Shown here piece after piece: positions 24,512 through 36,379 of a stretch of DNA of 64,000 bases; the first letter of the stretch is position 1; the number at the start of each line of letters is the position of its first letter. Source of the stretch: Climacium dendroides (Eukaryota; Streptophyta; Bryopsida; Hypnales; Climaciaceae); NCBI GenBank assembly GCA_950106755.1, contig OX467089.1:6326501-6390500 (forward strand). The letters are read 5' to 3'. The position numbers and the translations under genes are program-made. Below the pieces are notes generated by a model. It saw only the letters and a list, made by a program, of their open reading frames with translations, did no database searches and was not told the origin of the DNA.

Positions 24512-26960
24512 GTTTTCATTGCACGAACTTAGTTTGAAAAGAAGTCTAATCTCACCAAAAGATGTACAGATATTTTGATCACCACCTTCTTCCATTTGTA
24601 TAGCTATAGAACTGAACCATGGTGCTCTAAAAAATTGATTTGTAGCACGTGCATACATAAGCCAATCTCCAAACCTTTCTCCAGGCCCTATAGGAATAGC
24701 CAATGCATTGTATACAAGAAGCAACATCCCACCATCAAATTCTAAATCTAGCAAGCTACAAAAGTTGTTTTCACTCATGTACATATCAAGTGTTGGATGT
24801 AGATTATCCTGCAACTCTGGTTGAGAATCCAATAGAACCCTTGCATTTAGTGGTATGACCACTTGAGTCGATGAAAATGATAAGTCATTTGTATCCACCC
24901 ATTTCAAACCTAAAGTTGCCTTTGCTCCTGATAATACATTTTCGCCAATAGAAACAGCCTGTACATTCATAAACTTTGAATTACTAAATTTTTATTAGTA
25001 ATGTTAACAACATTTTGTAGAGATGAACTAAAAACTTTTTAAGTTCCATTAGAGGAGGAAAGGGCACAATAGAAACTTATTCTATCCAAAGCTGTGAATC
25101 TTTCTTTCTTGATTTGGTTTTTGAAGCCGTCGATGAGGTGGGTGAGCTTGCAAAGTGATTCAAGGCGTTGATTGTGATTTATTATTTGTAGTGTTCCAGC
25201 TCGCTTGTTGCTAGCTCTATTTGCTATCTTCATCAATAAAATATGCATCTGTTCGAATTGATTTGTACTATACTCCCAAGGTAGTCTAGATCTCTCAATA
25301 CAGTCAGAAAAATGTTTCATCATATGAACTTTGATGATGTTGAAGTTAGACTTTTGGAACTATGACAAAGTAGTTTTAAAAGAATCCACAACTCTATCAC
25401 AAGTTCAAACAAAATGTTTAGCATATTTATAGTAGAAAATGGAGTAGAGCCAGAAATGTACTCAAATGTAATTAATTCTAATATTTAACAATTGCATTTG
25501 AAATACAAATTAGTTTAGATTTGATGAAATTTACACCTTATTGAGAGCAAGTCCAATTGTTCCAAACTTGCATTTGTATATACACTGCTACATGCACCTA
25601 TTTGATACCACTTTAAGAAAAGAACAAAAGTTTGAATCACACTCTGGAAATAGACCTATAATACAAAAGATTATCACCTACACACCATGAACAAACACCA
25701 TGAGTAATAATAGTAAATTAAGCTATCAAATTTAAAAATGCTTAGCATCACTCTATTAACGTAAAATAAACTTGCAAATTTGAGTCACAATTTGACAATG
25801 ATGATCGCAATCTAAGTGAATTAACTATTAATGTAACTTGACAACAAAAACACTTTAATAACAAAAATGCCAAAAGGTAGAACAAAATTAAAAGGTATCA
25901 AAGGAAAATAACCTTGTATAGCTGCCTGATGTTCAAACGCAACAAAGTTGGCGTTTGATGTAAAATACCCTCCTTTGTCATTCCCAGGGATTCTAAATGC
26001 TAAAAATCGAGCTACTTTCTTTATTTCCAATAGTCGTCTACCTATCTCAATGAATGCTTTCCAATTCAAAGCAAACCCTCCATCTGCCATTTCTCTTAAA
26101 CAAGAAATTAATGTCTTGAAAATTCCAATGTCAGATTGATGTAAGATATCAATATGAATTGCTTTGTATGGATTTCCAAGCTTTGTATTGCCTCCATTGA
26201 ACCTCCACAATGCACACTGCAAATTAATTTCATGTAAAACATAACAGAAGTTAGTTTAATGAAAGTAGATTAAATATAATGATTATTTATATAATTGATC
26301 CAATTGAAAGTCTTTCTTCATTAGAAGCATACGACTAACACATAAGATTATAGTAAATAAATAAAGAGATTACAAAGACGATATGAACTATAAAAAATGG
26401 TCAAGTATTGCACACAAAGTATCAACTTACAGGAATTGGATGTATAGACCACTTTCTTGAGATGTCATCAACTTCTTTAGTAGTCAATTGATTACCAAGG
26501 GACATCTTCATGCTATTGAATACCTCTTTCATTTTTTCTTCTGTTCGAACTTCATGATTAATGGTAGTTGATGATAAATTCTCTTTTTTGCACAAGCATT
26601 TGCTACATGGATATTGGCACATGTTTGTGTCATACGTGCATGTAACTTTGCAAGATTCAGAATGATTACAAATGAAGGAATATAAAAGCGGATAGACCCA
26701 TCTAGGTGTGCCAAAAGGATCCAACAACTGCAAGCCTCTGTCAAATTCAAACACAAAGTTAAAATTACTAAAAAAATAGTAAATTCTTAGAGTGCTAAGA
26801 GAACACATAGAGATGCAAGTTTATGTCAAATTCAAATATGGATTATAATTAGTAATGAAGTATAGAATTTCTTACATATAGCTGATGGATTTGAGTGGAT
26901 CAAGAATGATAGCAAGACATTCTTGGTCTACGTCAAAGTTTTGCTTTGCTTGTGGCCAGC
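24512..26960 (-). pseudogene. Plavaka-type CACTA transposase, decayed
   Basis: Four minus-strand blocks in order resemble the catalytic part of Plavaka/KDZ-like CACTA transposases. (a) 26808-26422 has PLLYSFICNHSESCKVTCTY then CQYPCSKCLC, the Cys-rich segment. (b) 26216-25821 has HIDILHQSDIGIFKTLI, the usual H.ILHQ...G.FK motif. (c) 25323-25039 has YSTNQFEQMHILLMKIANRA then SNKR, matching the ERLH...RASNKR segment. (d) 24970-24503 is a C-terminal block. Splice-like sites separate them (CCT|GTAAGTTG after block a, TTTGCAG before block b). A further exon-like piece at 26960-26882 reads LAIILDPLKSISY before a GTAAG donor. The N-terminal third was not found, and CACTA element A abuts the 3' end. 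Probably inactive. Confidence 0.6.
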
Positions 26961-28029
26961 ATTGAGCTCCTCAGATGGCATCTGCTTTGATCGAAGTTCA
27001 TGCAAATGAAATTCCACAGCATAATGATATTGGAGAGCAGGAAACCATAGTTCCTCTTTGGAATGTGTTGGAGTACACAGGTGAAAAACCTATCACATTG
27101 TATGATAGTGTATGGGATAAAACCACATGGTGTTGGAAGAAATGTTTTGTGGGAAAAATCTTTTTTGAAAAGTCACACAGAGTGTCATCGCCAGCACAAG
27201 AAAATGCATTAAAATTATTGCATTGTACGGGAGTGTTTTTTACCAGGTACACATGATTTTGTAGACAAAGTATTGAAATGCACTTCCTTACGTTGGAATA
27301 AATCTTTAAAGAAAGAAATTGCAAAATATTGTGATGAGAAGCGAAAATCTGGCACTAAAAAAGATTTGATCAAAACATTGGAGTTCTCAAAAGAGGGATT
27401 GTCTTTGAGATGAAAAACTAGTGATATTGTAAGGCATATGTCCATCATCAAGAAGTATAGAAGAAGTTCAAAAGGCATGAAATCTCAAATTTCTGTAGAT
27501 CAAGCCCAAGTCTCATTGATGGAGATTACTAATTCTATTTCAGAAGTTCCAGTCACTACAACAATGGCAGTATTTTATGACTGTAGAATTATAACTGAGG
27601 ATGACTAGCGACTGTTTGTAGTCATATTTTTTAAGGTAAAAAAAATATGACTGAAAATATGACTGCAAGTCATATTTTAGCCTTATACATCATGGCCGTA
27701 TAGTATATGGCCATTGGGAACATCAAAATACTTCATAGAGAACGGTAGGGAACATATTTAGGGAACACCCAATCATATTTTCTAGTCATATTTTGCAATC
27801 ATATCTCCATGATAGTAAGATTTTTTTTAGGGCAACCCCAAAACAATTTGAATAGGGAATATATTTAGAAAGTACCTAGGCATATTTTTCCATGTAGGAT
27901 TTTTTTGTAGTCATATTTTTTTAAATCACTTTTTTGTAGTTGCCACTAATTTAGGATTTTGAAATCCTAGCCGCCACAAAATTAGGGTTTTGAAACCCTA
28001 GCCACCATTTTTTGTAGCTACTCCTCTTT

Positions 28030-28560
28030 TTGCCCCTTAATCTTTCTTTTTTGTTTCTTCTTCTTTGTTTTTGTTGCTTTTTAAGTTTTGTTTTTTGTTG
28101 CTTCTTAGGTTTTTCTTCTTCTTGCTTCTTCTTACTTCTTCTTCCTATTTAGGTTTTGCTTCTTCTTCTTTCTTTTTTGTTCCTTCTTTTTTGTTCCTTC
28201 TTCTTTGTTTTTGTTGCTTCTTAAGTATTGTTTCTTGTTGCCTTTTAGGTTTTTCTTCTTCTTGCTTCTTGCTTCTTAGGTTTGCTTCTTCTTGCTACTT
28301 AGCTATTGCTTGTTCTTCTTTCTTAGGTTTTGCTTCTTCTTGCCTTTCAACTTTTATTTCTTTTTCCTTCTTAAGTTTTTCTTCTTCTTGCTTCTTAAGT
28401 TTTACTTTTTAAGTTTTGCTTCTTCTTCCTCCTTAGATTTCTTTTCTTCTTCCTTCTTAAATTTCGCTTCCTCTTTTTCTTAAGTTTTGTTCCTTTTTCC
28501 TTCTTAGATTTTGTTTCTTCTTGCCTTTTAACTTTTGTTTCTTCTTCCATCTTAGGTTTT
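28030..28560. repeat. Pyrimidine-rich CTTCTT tract
   Basis: Degenerate repeats of CTTCTTCTTGCTTCTTAGGT on the plus strand inside CACTA element B. They yield Phe/Leu-rich chance ORFs that are not genes. Confidence 0.85.
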
Positions 28561-29149
28561 TTTTTCTTGCCTCCTAATCATATTTTGCAATCATATTTTG
28601 CAGTTATATTTTGCACTCATATTTTGCAGTCATAATGTCATTTAGTTTTTGCTTCTTCTTTTTAGCTACTTTTTGCTTCTTAGTCTCTCTATCATCATTG
28701 TTATTTTTTTTGGTTATTTATAATTTTTGAATATATAATGATTATAAATTTTTTTTATTTTAAACATGTTTACATATTTTGTAGTACTTTAAATCTTTAA
28801 AGTTTGAATTATATTATTCATTTATTGAAAACTAACCTTCTTGTTTATACATATAGGCATTGGAGATTGAAATGAAGTTATTGAAGGCTACTTACAATAC
28901 AGAAGAGGTAACATCTTTACATTTTTGTTGGAATATAGGTTCTACAAGTATGTAGAAATATACATATATAAAGAGCCATTGTGATATATTTTGTGTTAAT
29001 AACTAATAAATGTTATTGAAAAAAATCACATTTTTTCTTGTATTTGACTTTCTAATGTGATTAATTTTTGCTCATTTAAAAAATCATATGTATTCATTTT
29101 TAATTAAATGAATTTTCTTACTTAACTACTAAATTATATTGATGTATGA

Positions 29150-29590
29150 CTACACATAGTCGTTTTACAAATCATTAAAAAATATGATTGAAAAGAATTG
29201 TTTTACACATCATTTAAAAATATGATTGGGAAAAGTCATATTTCGTGTTATTGCAAAATATGACTCACCATAGTCATATTTCACATCACTACAAAATATG
29301 ACTTACCACAGTCATATTCCACATCACTGCAAAATATGACTCACTATTATATTCCACATCGTTGCAAAATATAACTTACTACATTCATATTTCACATCAC
29401 TGCAAAATATGACTTACTACAGTCATATTCCACATCACTGCAAAATACGACTCACCGTAGTCATATTCTACATCACTACAAAATATGACTCACTACAGTC
29501 ATATTTTACATCACTGCAAAATATGACTCACTATAGTCATATTCCATGTCATCAAAAAATGTGACTTGCCACAGTCATATTCCACGTAGG
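29150..29590. repeat. Subterminal repeat array of CACTA element B
   Basis: About ten units of 38-40 bp with the core CACTGCAAAATATGACTCAC and CAGTCATATTCCACAT. Copies are more alike than those in element A, which fits a younger element. Confidence 0.88.
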
Positions 29591-30324
29591 ATTTTTTTGT
29601 TTGCTCGAGCAACTCAATAAAAAGTCAAGATCCCCCTAGAAAAGTCAAAGCATACGCCATGTTGGCATACTATGGCTAAATATGGGTATTTATATCCTTC
29701 AACTTATATGACTGCCAATATGACTGATGTTTGAAGCAATTGCTTCCAAACGATTGGAGTTAGTCATATCCCGAGTCATCTACAGTGATTTCTGCGTGAG
29801 TCATATTTTTTGATTTTACGATTCACTGTAGTCATATTTTGCAGTCATAAAACACTGCTTTTGTTGTAGTGAGTTGACACCTCCAAGCTTCCTTCTATCA
29901 CCCTTGAGGTTTCAATAGTTGCCCTAGAGGTTGAAAAGATTGGTGCCATGATTAAGCAAGGAAAGCCACCAAGAATTCGAAAACCTTCTTGCAAAGTTGT
30001 GGAGCAAGCAAGTTAATTTCTTGAATGACACATCCATTTACTAAGTCTCTCGAAGAGGTACTGTAACTTCCTCCCAATTGTTTTTTTGGAATTCACCTTG
30101 AACATACTTCTTATTATATGCTTCATTGAACATTATCATTGCATTGCGAGACAATGTAACAAAGACCTATTACAATATCTAGGTATCCATCTGTCAAGAA
30201 ACTTGTTCGTCATATACCATCGGAGCAAACTGGTTCGTTTGGTTCGTCATGTACCATAGAGGGGAGGAACTGGTTCGTAATGTTGCTTCTTTATTTGATT
30301 GGATTTTATGTGTTAGGTGACTAG

Positions 30325-32168
30325 GCTCTCCACTACGATGTACAAAGGGGACCTTATAGCGTTGGATCCATGTTCAAGATGCTGCGGCATATGTGTGTTT
30401 GGCATTTGTGAGAGCGTATTCTAAAGCAATCATGAACCCTCATTTTCAAGCTTTGGCCCTTGCTTTTCTCACCACCACTTGCGATGATCGTAAGGTATTT
30501 TACTTCTAGCAACCATCTTCTTCTCATATAAGTTTCTTTAGAAGCTATATGTGCTACATGTCTTCCCTTTGAGTGCATCGAAGCACTCTCCTCATCTAGT
30601 TGCCATAGTTGCCGAATCTTGCACTGATAACATCGTTACCTATGAGACAACACAGCTGGTAGATGCTATTAAACTACATATTTGAAGTTACTAACGAAGA
30701 CAAGAGTTGGCCCTATGTAGGATCTTTGTTGCGTTCTTTAAAGGTATCTGTTATTGGTCTTGAACTTCTTGCTTCATCAGGACCTTTGTATGATGCTAAA
30801 TTGAGATATACAGCAATTGCTCTGATAACTTTCTCTTAACATCATATTTAAATAGGTAAATTGCAGGAGAGTAGCAGCAACAAATTTTCAAGAAGGTGTG
30901 GGAAGACAAGGAAACTTCTTCCACGGAATAGGTATTGTCAATGCAACGGATTATTTTTCACGAAGCAACTCTTTTCGAATTATTGGACCCTTTATTGCCC
31001 AATTCGGTGAGTATCAACTTCATTTAATTGATGGTCTTTTTGAACACAAAAATTTGATAGTGGGTATAACTTTTGTACTTCTTCTTTGGTATGCTGAATT
31101 TTAGGTCAATTTAAACATTTTTTTGTACTAATTTTGCAAGATGGATCACTCACCACTATTGTCGATAATATTTATGGCATGGTGTTTTGATATCATCTTG
31201 CTCCCTCAACTTGTCAATTATGCCAAGGGAGATTTGCCATCTCTCCTTTTTAGATTGAAAAGAGATATTTTATATACTCATTCAACTTTTTTCATTCATG
31301 CAGTTTGAATTACGTATCTCCTTATTGTTCCTTTCCGTATGTTTCCATTCAGAAAGACTTAATTCATTTTTTATGTTTTGACTTTGTTTTAGGATAGGTC
31401 ACTACGTGAATTAGCAGCGACGACTCTTGCAACATTTGTGAAATATGATTCGTAATATTTCTAGACGACCGTACTGGACATGCTTTTACCCTAGACCCTG
31501 TCACCTCAGCTCAGTCTTCGTTATGGTGCTACACTTGCAACTGCAGAAGTTATTTGAGTAATGCACAATTGTGGACATCAATTAAAGCCAGGTGATGGAC
31601 ATAGGAGTTGAAGAATTGAAAACTCACAATTATTATCATTGGTTTCTGCCAAGAAATTTGTATGCCTTTGAAAGAGGTTCCTTAGTTGGCTTTGCAATTG
31701 GTTAGGAATATACTGATTAATCTGTACATGGGTCATTTAAAGTTTTGCTTTCTTAAACAACAAATCATGACCAAACAACTAACGAAATTGAAGTGAAATT
31801 TTTTCCAGTATCTAACTGTAAGTATTTTGTTTCAGGTTGCCATGGTAAATTGCACCCTTTGGTTAGAATTTATAAAGATAAATAGAATTCTCTTGTAAAA
31901 AATATATGTATATATGAGATATTTTCTTGTCTTTTTTTGAATCTGACATGTCGTTTTATGCAACAGAAAGAGAGGTCATTGCGGGTGCAGTACCTGCAAT
32001 TGAGAAGGCTTGTCTTTACAGAGGGAAAGGTGGGGAGATAATGCAATATGTTGTTTCCCAGTTGATTGAATTACTGCCAATGTTCGAATACCTCTATTTG
32101 CCAAGAATCAAAAGATGTTGCATGACTCTCTTGATGAGAATCTCAAGCATCCCAATCGTGATATTCAG
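30325..32168 (+). pseudogene. Tubulin-folding cofactor D fragment with introns
   Basis: Four consecutive exons match the middle of plant tubulin-folding cofactor D, the chaperone acting on beta-tubulin. (a) 30325-30494: ALHYDVQRGPYSVGS, a one-base shift, then VQDAAAYVCLAFVRAYS. (b) 30856-31006: VNCRRVAATNFQEGVGRQGN then GIVNATDYFS. (c) 31393-31591: RSLRELAATTLATFVKYD and LRYGATLATAEVI, with four in-frame stops. (d) 31967-32168: [20 protein letters not shown], a shift, then [15 protein letters not shown]. Intron boundaries (AG|exon|GT) are retained, so this came from genomic DNA, not a processed mRNA. Two frameshifts and four stops show it is dead. Neither end of the roughly 1,200-residue protein is present. 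Confidence 0.85.
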
Positions 32169-32342
32169 GTGAGTTTTGTTGCCCAACACATGGTTCATTC
32201 AAGCTTTGAAGTTATTTTTGAACTCAAGTTCTGTATGTATATACCTGGAGGTTCTGATGGAGGATGCTTTTTTTCACGTTCATATTAAGCTGGCCTTGTT
32301 TGTGGTGTGTTGCATAGATGTGCTTATTGTGTTGCATTTCTC

Positions 32343-32455
32343 CCTCAAAGACTTTAAAGAATGGAGCTACCGTATTGCAAAAGCTGAAGAATCAAATTGC
32401 TCGAGGAATTCCCATCATAGCTGCTAGAGCTGGAACTAGAATTTATAGTTTTTCT
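32343..32455 (+). pseudogene. Possible TIM-barrel (Tm-1-like) protein fragment
   Basis: The plus strand reads GATVLQKLKNQIARGIPIIA then ARAGTRI. Plant Tm-1-like TIM-barrel proteins contain a similar segment, ILxKLKxQIxxGxPIIGAGAGTGISAK. The GAGAGTG core is changed (AARAGTR). The piece follows the cofactor D exons directly and has no known continuation. Short length keeps this tentative. Confidence 0.35.
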
Positions 32456-32554
32456 TCACTTGTACCATTGCTTTGCCAATAAAATAATTGTATTTGATCA
32501 TTTTGTTTCCACTTCTTCATCCTAAATGTTGTTCTTCTATCAAAAGACTTCTGT

Positions 32555-32860
32555 CACATGATGTCATCCAAAAGAATCCATTCAAAGTTTTATCCAAAAA
32601 TCATCCAAATAATTGTCCAAAAATGTCACTTGTAGAAAACATCCAAAAAGTTCATCCAAAATTTTCATCTACAAAAAACCATCCAAATATCATCTATGCC
32701 ATTTACCAATGAGAGTCATCCAATGTTGATTGTATTGTCATTCGTGAATCAAATTTTCATCCAAAGTTTATTTTCTTATTCATCCAAAATTCATCATTTC
32801 ATTCATTCAAATGACAAAAAATCATCCAAAATATTGATTTTCATCTCTCACAAAGATGGT
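32555..32860 (-). repeat. Degenerate TTTTGGATGA satellite
   Basis: About 15 loose copies of TCATCCAAAA on the plus strand, the complement of the motif in 12290-12500. Confidence 0.75.
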
Positions 32861-33034
32861 CCAAGCCTACAAAAAAGGTATAATATCAAAGAGAAAAGTT
32901 AAATTTTTCTCTATGAGTCTCACTTTTTTCTCCGTGTAGTGTACTTTCTCCGTAATCAAAATTTTCCATTGGAGATTATGGAAGAAAGACGTTTTTTCTT
33001 CCGTGGAAGACTTGAATAAGCTCCTTGTGTGATA

Positions 33035-33125
33035 TGATTCTCTGTCAATGTTTCCAATTGAATGTCATTGAAAGAATAGATAGACGTGTCTTATATATTA
33101 CTCGTGCTCAATTCAAACTAGCTTG
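33035..33125 (-). repeat. Dispersed repeat, inverted copy
   Basis: Reverse complement of 39365-39450 over about 80 bp (ATTCTCTGTCAATGTTTCC and TGAATGTCATTGAAAGAATA). GC-richer sequence follows to about 33440, with AAACCCTAAAAAATATGGCG and an early stop, which looks like an orphan promoter and start region. No gene follows. Confidence 0.75.
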
Positions 33126-33736
33126 ATCTGATCGGTTCTAACTAGTCTAATACTGTACACCTCCTCTCCAATCCACGACGAGTAAGTATCATGAGCAAAA
33201 AGAAGTTGCAAATTGCAGAGATTCTTGATTAGTTGCCTTCGTCTGGGGACGGAAATTAATACCTTGTTTTCTGAGTCACGGGTCTTCCTTCTCGCAAACT
33301 GAAGCCTCCTCCTCCAAGCACCGCAAATAAATATACATTGAGGCGCCTAGTTCTTTGCAAATTAGAATCGAACCCTTCATTTGAATCCCTAGAGACCACA
33401 CGGAAAACCCTAAAAAATATGGCGGCCATGTAGAATCACTTCAACACTTGTAGCACTGGTGGACTGACATGAAGTACAACTTCGTTTTCTATATAGGCAT
33501 AAAAGCTATGGAAATCTAGGTTTAGGCAAGAATTTCTAATTGAACTAAGAGATTTATATGTAATTCTCTAGTACATGTTTGGAGGGTAGGTTGTTGGATT
33601 GGGAGATAATAGTGATTTGGGGGGATTTTGGACTCTTGGAAATCGACATAGTAGGGCCTATCAATAATTTTAACTTGTATCATTTAAAAAAATTTGTATA
33701 AATAAAAATGAATTTGTCATTTAATATCTCACATAA

Positions 33737-34287
33737 TTAAACCATAAATGTCTAAGGGTTGTTTTTAGCTTCTTGGAATTTGCTCTAAATTGAACAAAAA
33801 GACAACATTTGGATAACAATATAACATATGGATTGAAAATTTACAATGTTTGATCATGAGATTGTTAAGATTTTAAAAACTTTCAAACTTTTTTCACATG
33901 TGAAATCTAAAAATTTCACACCCCAAAAAATAAGGTTATAGAGCCAACATGCACAACCCTGATCAATTTTGCAACTCTTCAAAATCTATTCTACATTTTT
34001 TTAAATGAATTTCTAATGTAATTTTTTCTTCAAGGTCTAGTGTATTTAAGGGCTCATTTCCAAGAGCCCTAAACACTACAAGAAGTCAAGATTGCAATAT
34101 CTTTCACAAAATTTGGATTAGAAAAATTGTAATCAAGCCATTTTAAAAATAAGATTTTTGATGCTAAAAATAGACTTCAAAGTGATTTTCTGAAAAAATG
34201 ATCAACTATCAATAGCAACTTGGTTGGATTTTATTTAACTTCAAAATAATGTTGGGACTTTGGGTTCTTTAGATATTTACGAGTTAA
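33737..34287 (-). mobile_element. TTAA-flanked element, inverted relative of 57862-58433
   Basis: The left end TTAAACCATAAATGTC is degenerate; the right end reads CTTTAGATATTTACGAGTTAA. The whole block is the reverse complement of 57862-58433 with scattered differences (for example TTCTTGGAATTTGCTCTAAA). Its right-hand TTAA is shared with the next element, which therefore inserted at that exact TTAA. Confidence 0.7.
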
Positions 34288-34526
34288 TCCTTGAGTGCCC
34301 AAGCGCCCTAAATATGGCATCTCCTTTTCCCAAAAATTCCATGTTTGACTAATATAATCTATTCTATTGTCAAAGGGTATGTCTTTCCCTCCTACTTCAA
34401 GACTTGTGTCCACTAGCAATTGGTACGGTTGAATTATGTGGATCTCAATTTAGGAGACAATTTGATTGGAATGAGTCAAGAAAGATTTCAAATTAAATAA
34501 ATTTGCTTTGGATGCTCAAGGGTTAA
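34284..34526. mobile_element. Short TTAA-flanked MITE joined end to end
   Basis: Starts TTAATCCTTGAGTGCCC and ends GGATGCTCAAGGGTTAA, 243 bp. Its size and ends match the MITE at 364-602 (239 bp, CTGAGCGCCC). No ORF of interest. Confidence 0.65.
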
Positions 34527-35481
34527 CAATCAATTTTAAAATAATTCTAATGAAGCCAATACCAAAATTCAACTTTGAAAAACTAGATTTCCATTTTTGA
34601 TGAATTTGTATAGTCAATTGTCATGAATTACATAGAAATGTAATTGAAAATATTGGTGATGAATTTGTTTGATTTGATTGCATAGATATGTAAAAGACAT
34701 CCGTATGCACATCTTTCATGTGAAAAATTAACTCATTAAGTGACAAAGATATGATCTATAAAATGTTCGATATGAACCAAAATTTGTAAAATGAATATTT
34801 CTTCATTTTAATTAAATTTTGGAAAAAAAAATTTCAACATATTCAAAGGTACAAAATTAGTAAGAGTGAAAGGGTGAAATACTAAAAGCTAATTAACCCC
34901 TAAGGGACCAAGTCATTCTTTTTGCCAAAAAACATTCAAACCTACCATTTCTATAGCAAATAATTAAAAAATTTGAAAACTATTTTTTTCACACATCTAA
35001 CCATAGGATCTTGCACCTAACTAGTATAGAAATGTGTGGAAAAAAATTCAGATTTTTTGACCGCATAGATTGCAAAATATTTGGGTTTAGAGTGAAGAAA
35101 ACAAGTTCTTCAGCAAATCGCGGGACAAGATTTTTTGACTTTGAATCTTCTTAACTTTAATTTTTTGCACTATAGAGTTTTGAGCTTTAAATCTTTGAGA
35201 TGGGAAATTGAGTTGAGAATCCAAAGACAAAAAACTTCGACAACTGCACTAAGAAGAGTAATCTATCTTATGATAGGAAATTCAATATTGGGCTTCTTGT
35301 TTTTTTTAATTTACTCCTAGAATACTTTCTTCGATATATGATTTTTAGGTGATTCTCTACGGCCCGCACGTCTTGTTTTATTCATAAAAATAATTTACTA
35401 TTTAGAAATAACCTCCAACTTTAAGTCACAATTGCGAATTTGGAAGGTTTTAATACTATCTTTCCAAAATGATAAGTCTTG

Positions 35482-35631
35482 CACTACTAGAAAATTTATT
35501 TTTTCTGTTGTTTTGGTCGCGTTGATTCGGTCAAAATTTGACAGAAATCTGTTAAAATCAACAAATTTCTGTCAGATTTTGACCAGATCAACGCGACCAA
35601 AACAACAGAAAAAATAAATTTTCTAGTAGTG
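35482..35631. mobile_element. CACTA-end foldback MITE, 150 bp
   Basis: Starts CACTACTAGAAAATTTATTT and ends as its exact complement AAATAAATTTTCTAGTAGTG. The two 70-base arms pair with only about three mismatches around a short loop. Flanks are TTG and TTT, an imperfect 3-bp duplication. A transcript would form a miRNA-precursor-like hairpin. Confidence 0.85.
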
Positions 35632-36243
35632 TTTGTAGGACAAAATGTCTTGAATGAAGGCTAAAAATAATTGTTTGAAGATTTCTTTTGCATAAGAAGT
35701 AGGTTTTGGTCATCTCTTCACATCTTAGATAGTTTGAGTTCAAGAACCTTTTTGAAAATGCAATGTTTGAATATAGAAAAGTTGAATTTCTAAGGCATAT
35801 GTAGAGAAACCTAGTGTGCACTTAATTGTTGAGTGTTTGGTTGTCATTTTTGTAGGCATTTAGTATATGCCTAAAACCATGAATAAAACTTTGTTTTGTC
35901 TCCCAAATCTTCATTTACTTCAATTGAAGAATACTGAAAGAAATGAAAAAAATAAAATAAAACCAAATTGATTGATACCTTCAATCATTTTATTTGTCTT
36001 TTATTTGATGATTACATAAATAGATGGGAAATTAGTACTTGGAATTGTTTTTCTAGTCCCAAAGAACCAACACAAGCCAAATTTAATCAATTTCAACATC
36101 ACATAGTACAACAAGAAGATTGTTTTGGGGTAGGAAAACAAGACCAACAAGAAGATCATTATGGGATGAAGGGAGTACTATTTAGCACCAAACAAAATAT
36201 ACAGTTGAAATTTCAAGGGATAATTTACTAATAGACTTATACC

Positions 36244-36379
36244 CACTACAAGAAAACACTGTCCAAATTGACAAACTTTATCCAAATTGATAAAAAATGT
36301 CCGCATTCACAAAAAATTGACCAAAAAAGTGTCCTAATTGACAAAAGATTAACATGATTGATACTATTCTCTTGTAGTG
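36244..36379. mobile_element. CACTA-end MITE, 136 bp
   Basis: Begins CACTACAAGAAAACACT and ends TTCTCTTGTAGTG. The inner part has about five diverged copies of TCCAAATTGACAAA. No clear target duplication (ACC against AGC). Confidence 0.65.

Larger units (their letters stand above)
27554..29871. mobile_element. CACTA transposon B, non-autonomous, 2.3 kb
   Basis: The left end CACTACAACAATGGCAGTAT and the right end (complement CACTACAACAAAAGCAGTGT) are inverted over about 30 bp and continue as TTTATGACTG. A perfect 3-bp duplication AGT lies at 27551-27553 and 29872-29874. The interior has TTTTGAAACCCTAGCCACC, a CTTCTTGCTTCTTAGGTTTT pyrimidine tract (28030-28560) and the subterminal array at 29150-29590. 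It shares layout and motifs with element A. The cleaner ends and target site suggest it is younger than A. No transposase is encoded; a short patch at 28860-28912 could be a relic exon. Confidence 0.9.
26975..30016 (+). pseudogene. Unrecognised ORF split by a CACTA insertion
   Basis: A reading frame starts at ATG 26975, only about 15-25 bp from the divergent transposase block. It needs a one-base shift in the T run near 27235 and crosses a TGA at 27411 (AGA TGA, probably from CGA). It then runs to CCAGT at 27553, where CACTA element B begins. Removing that element and one AGT copy leaves the frame open through PVDTSKLPSITLEVSIVALE and on to TAA at 30014. I recognise no domain. The divergent layout suggests an accessory protein of the same transposon as the transposase; it could equally be a captured gene piece. 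Confidence 0.5.

Noticed and set aside
28065..28483. Phe/Leu/Ser-rich ORFs that look like membrane proteins
   Set aside because: They are products of the CTTCTT tract inside a CACTA element.
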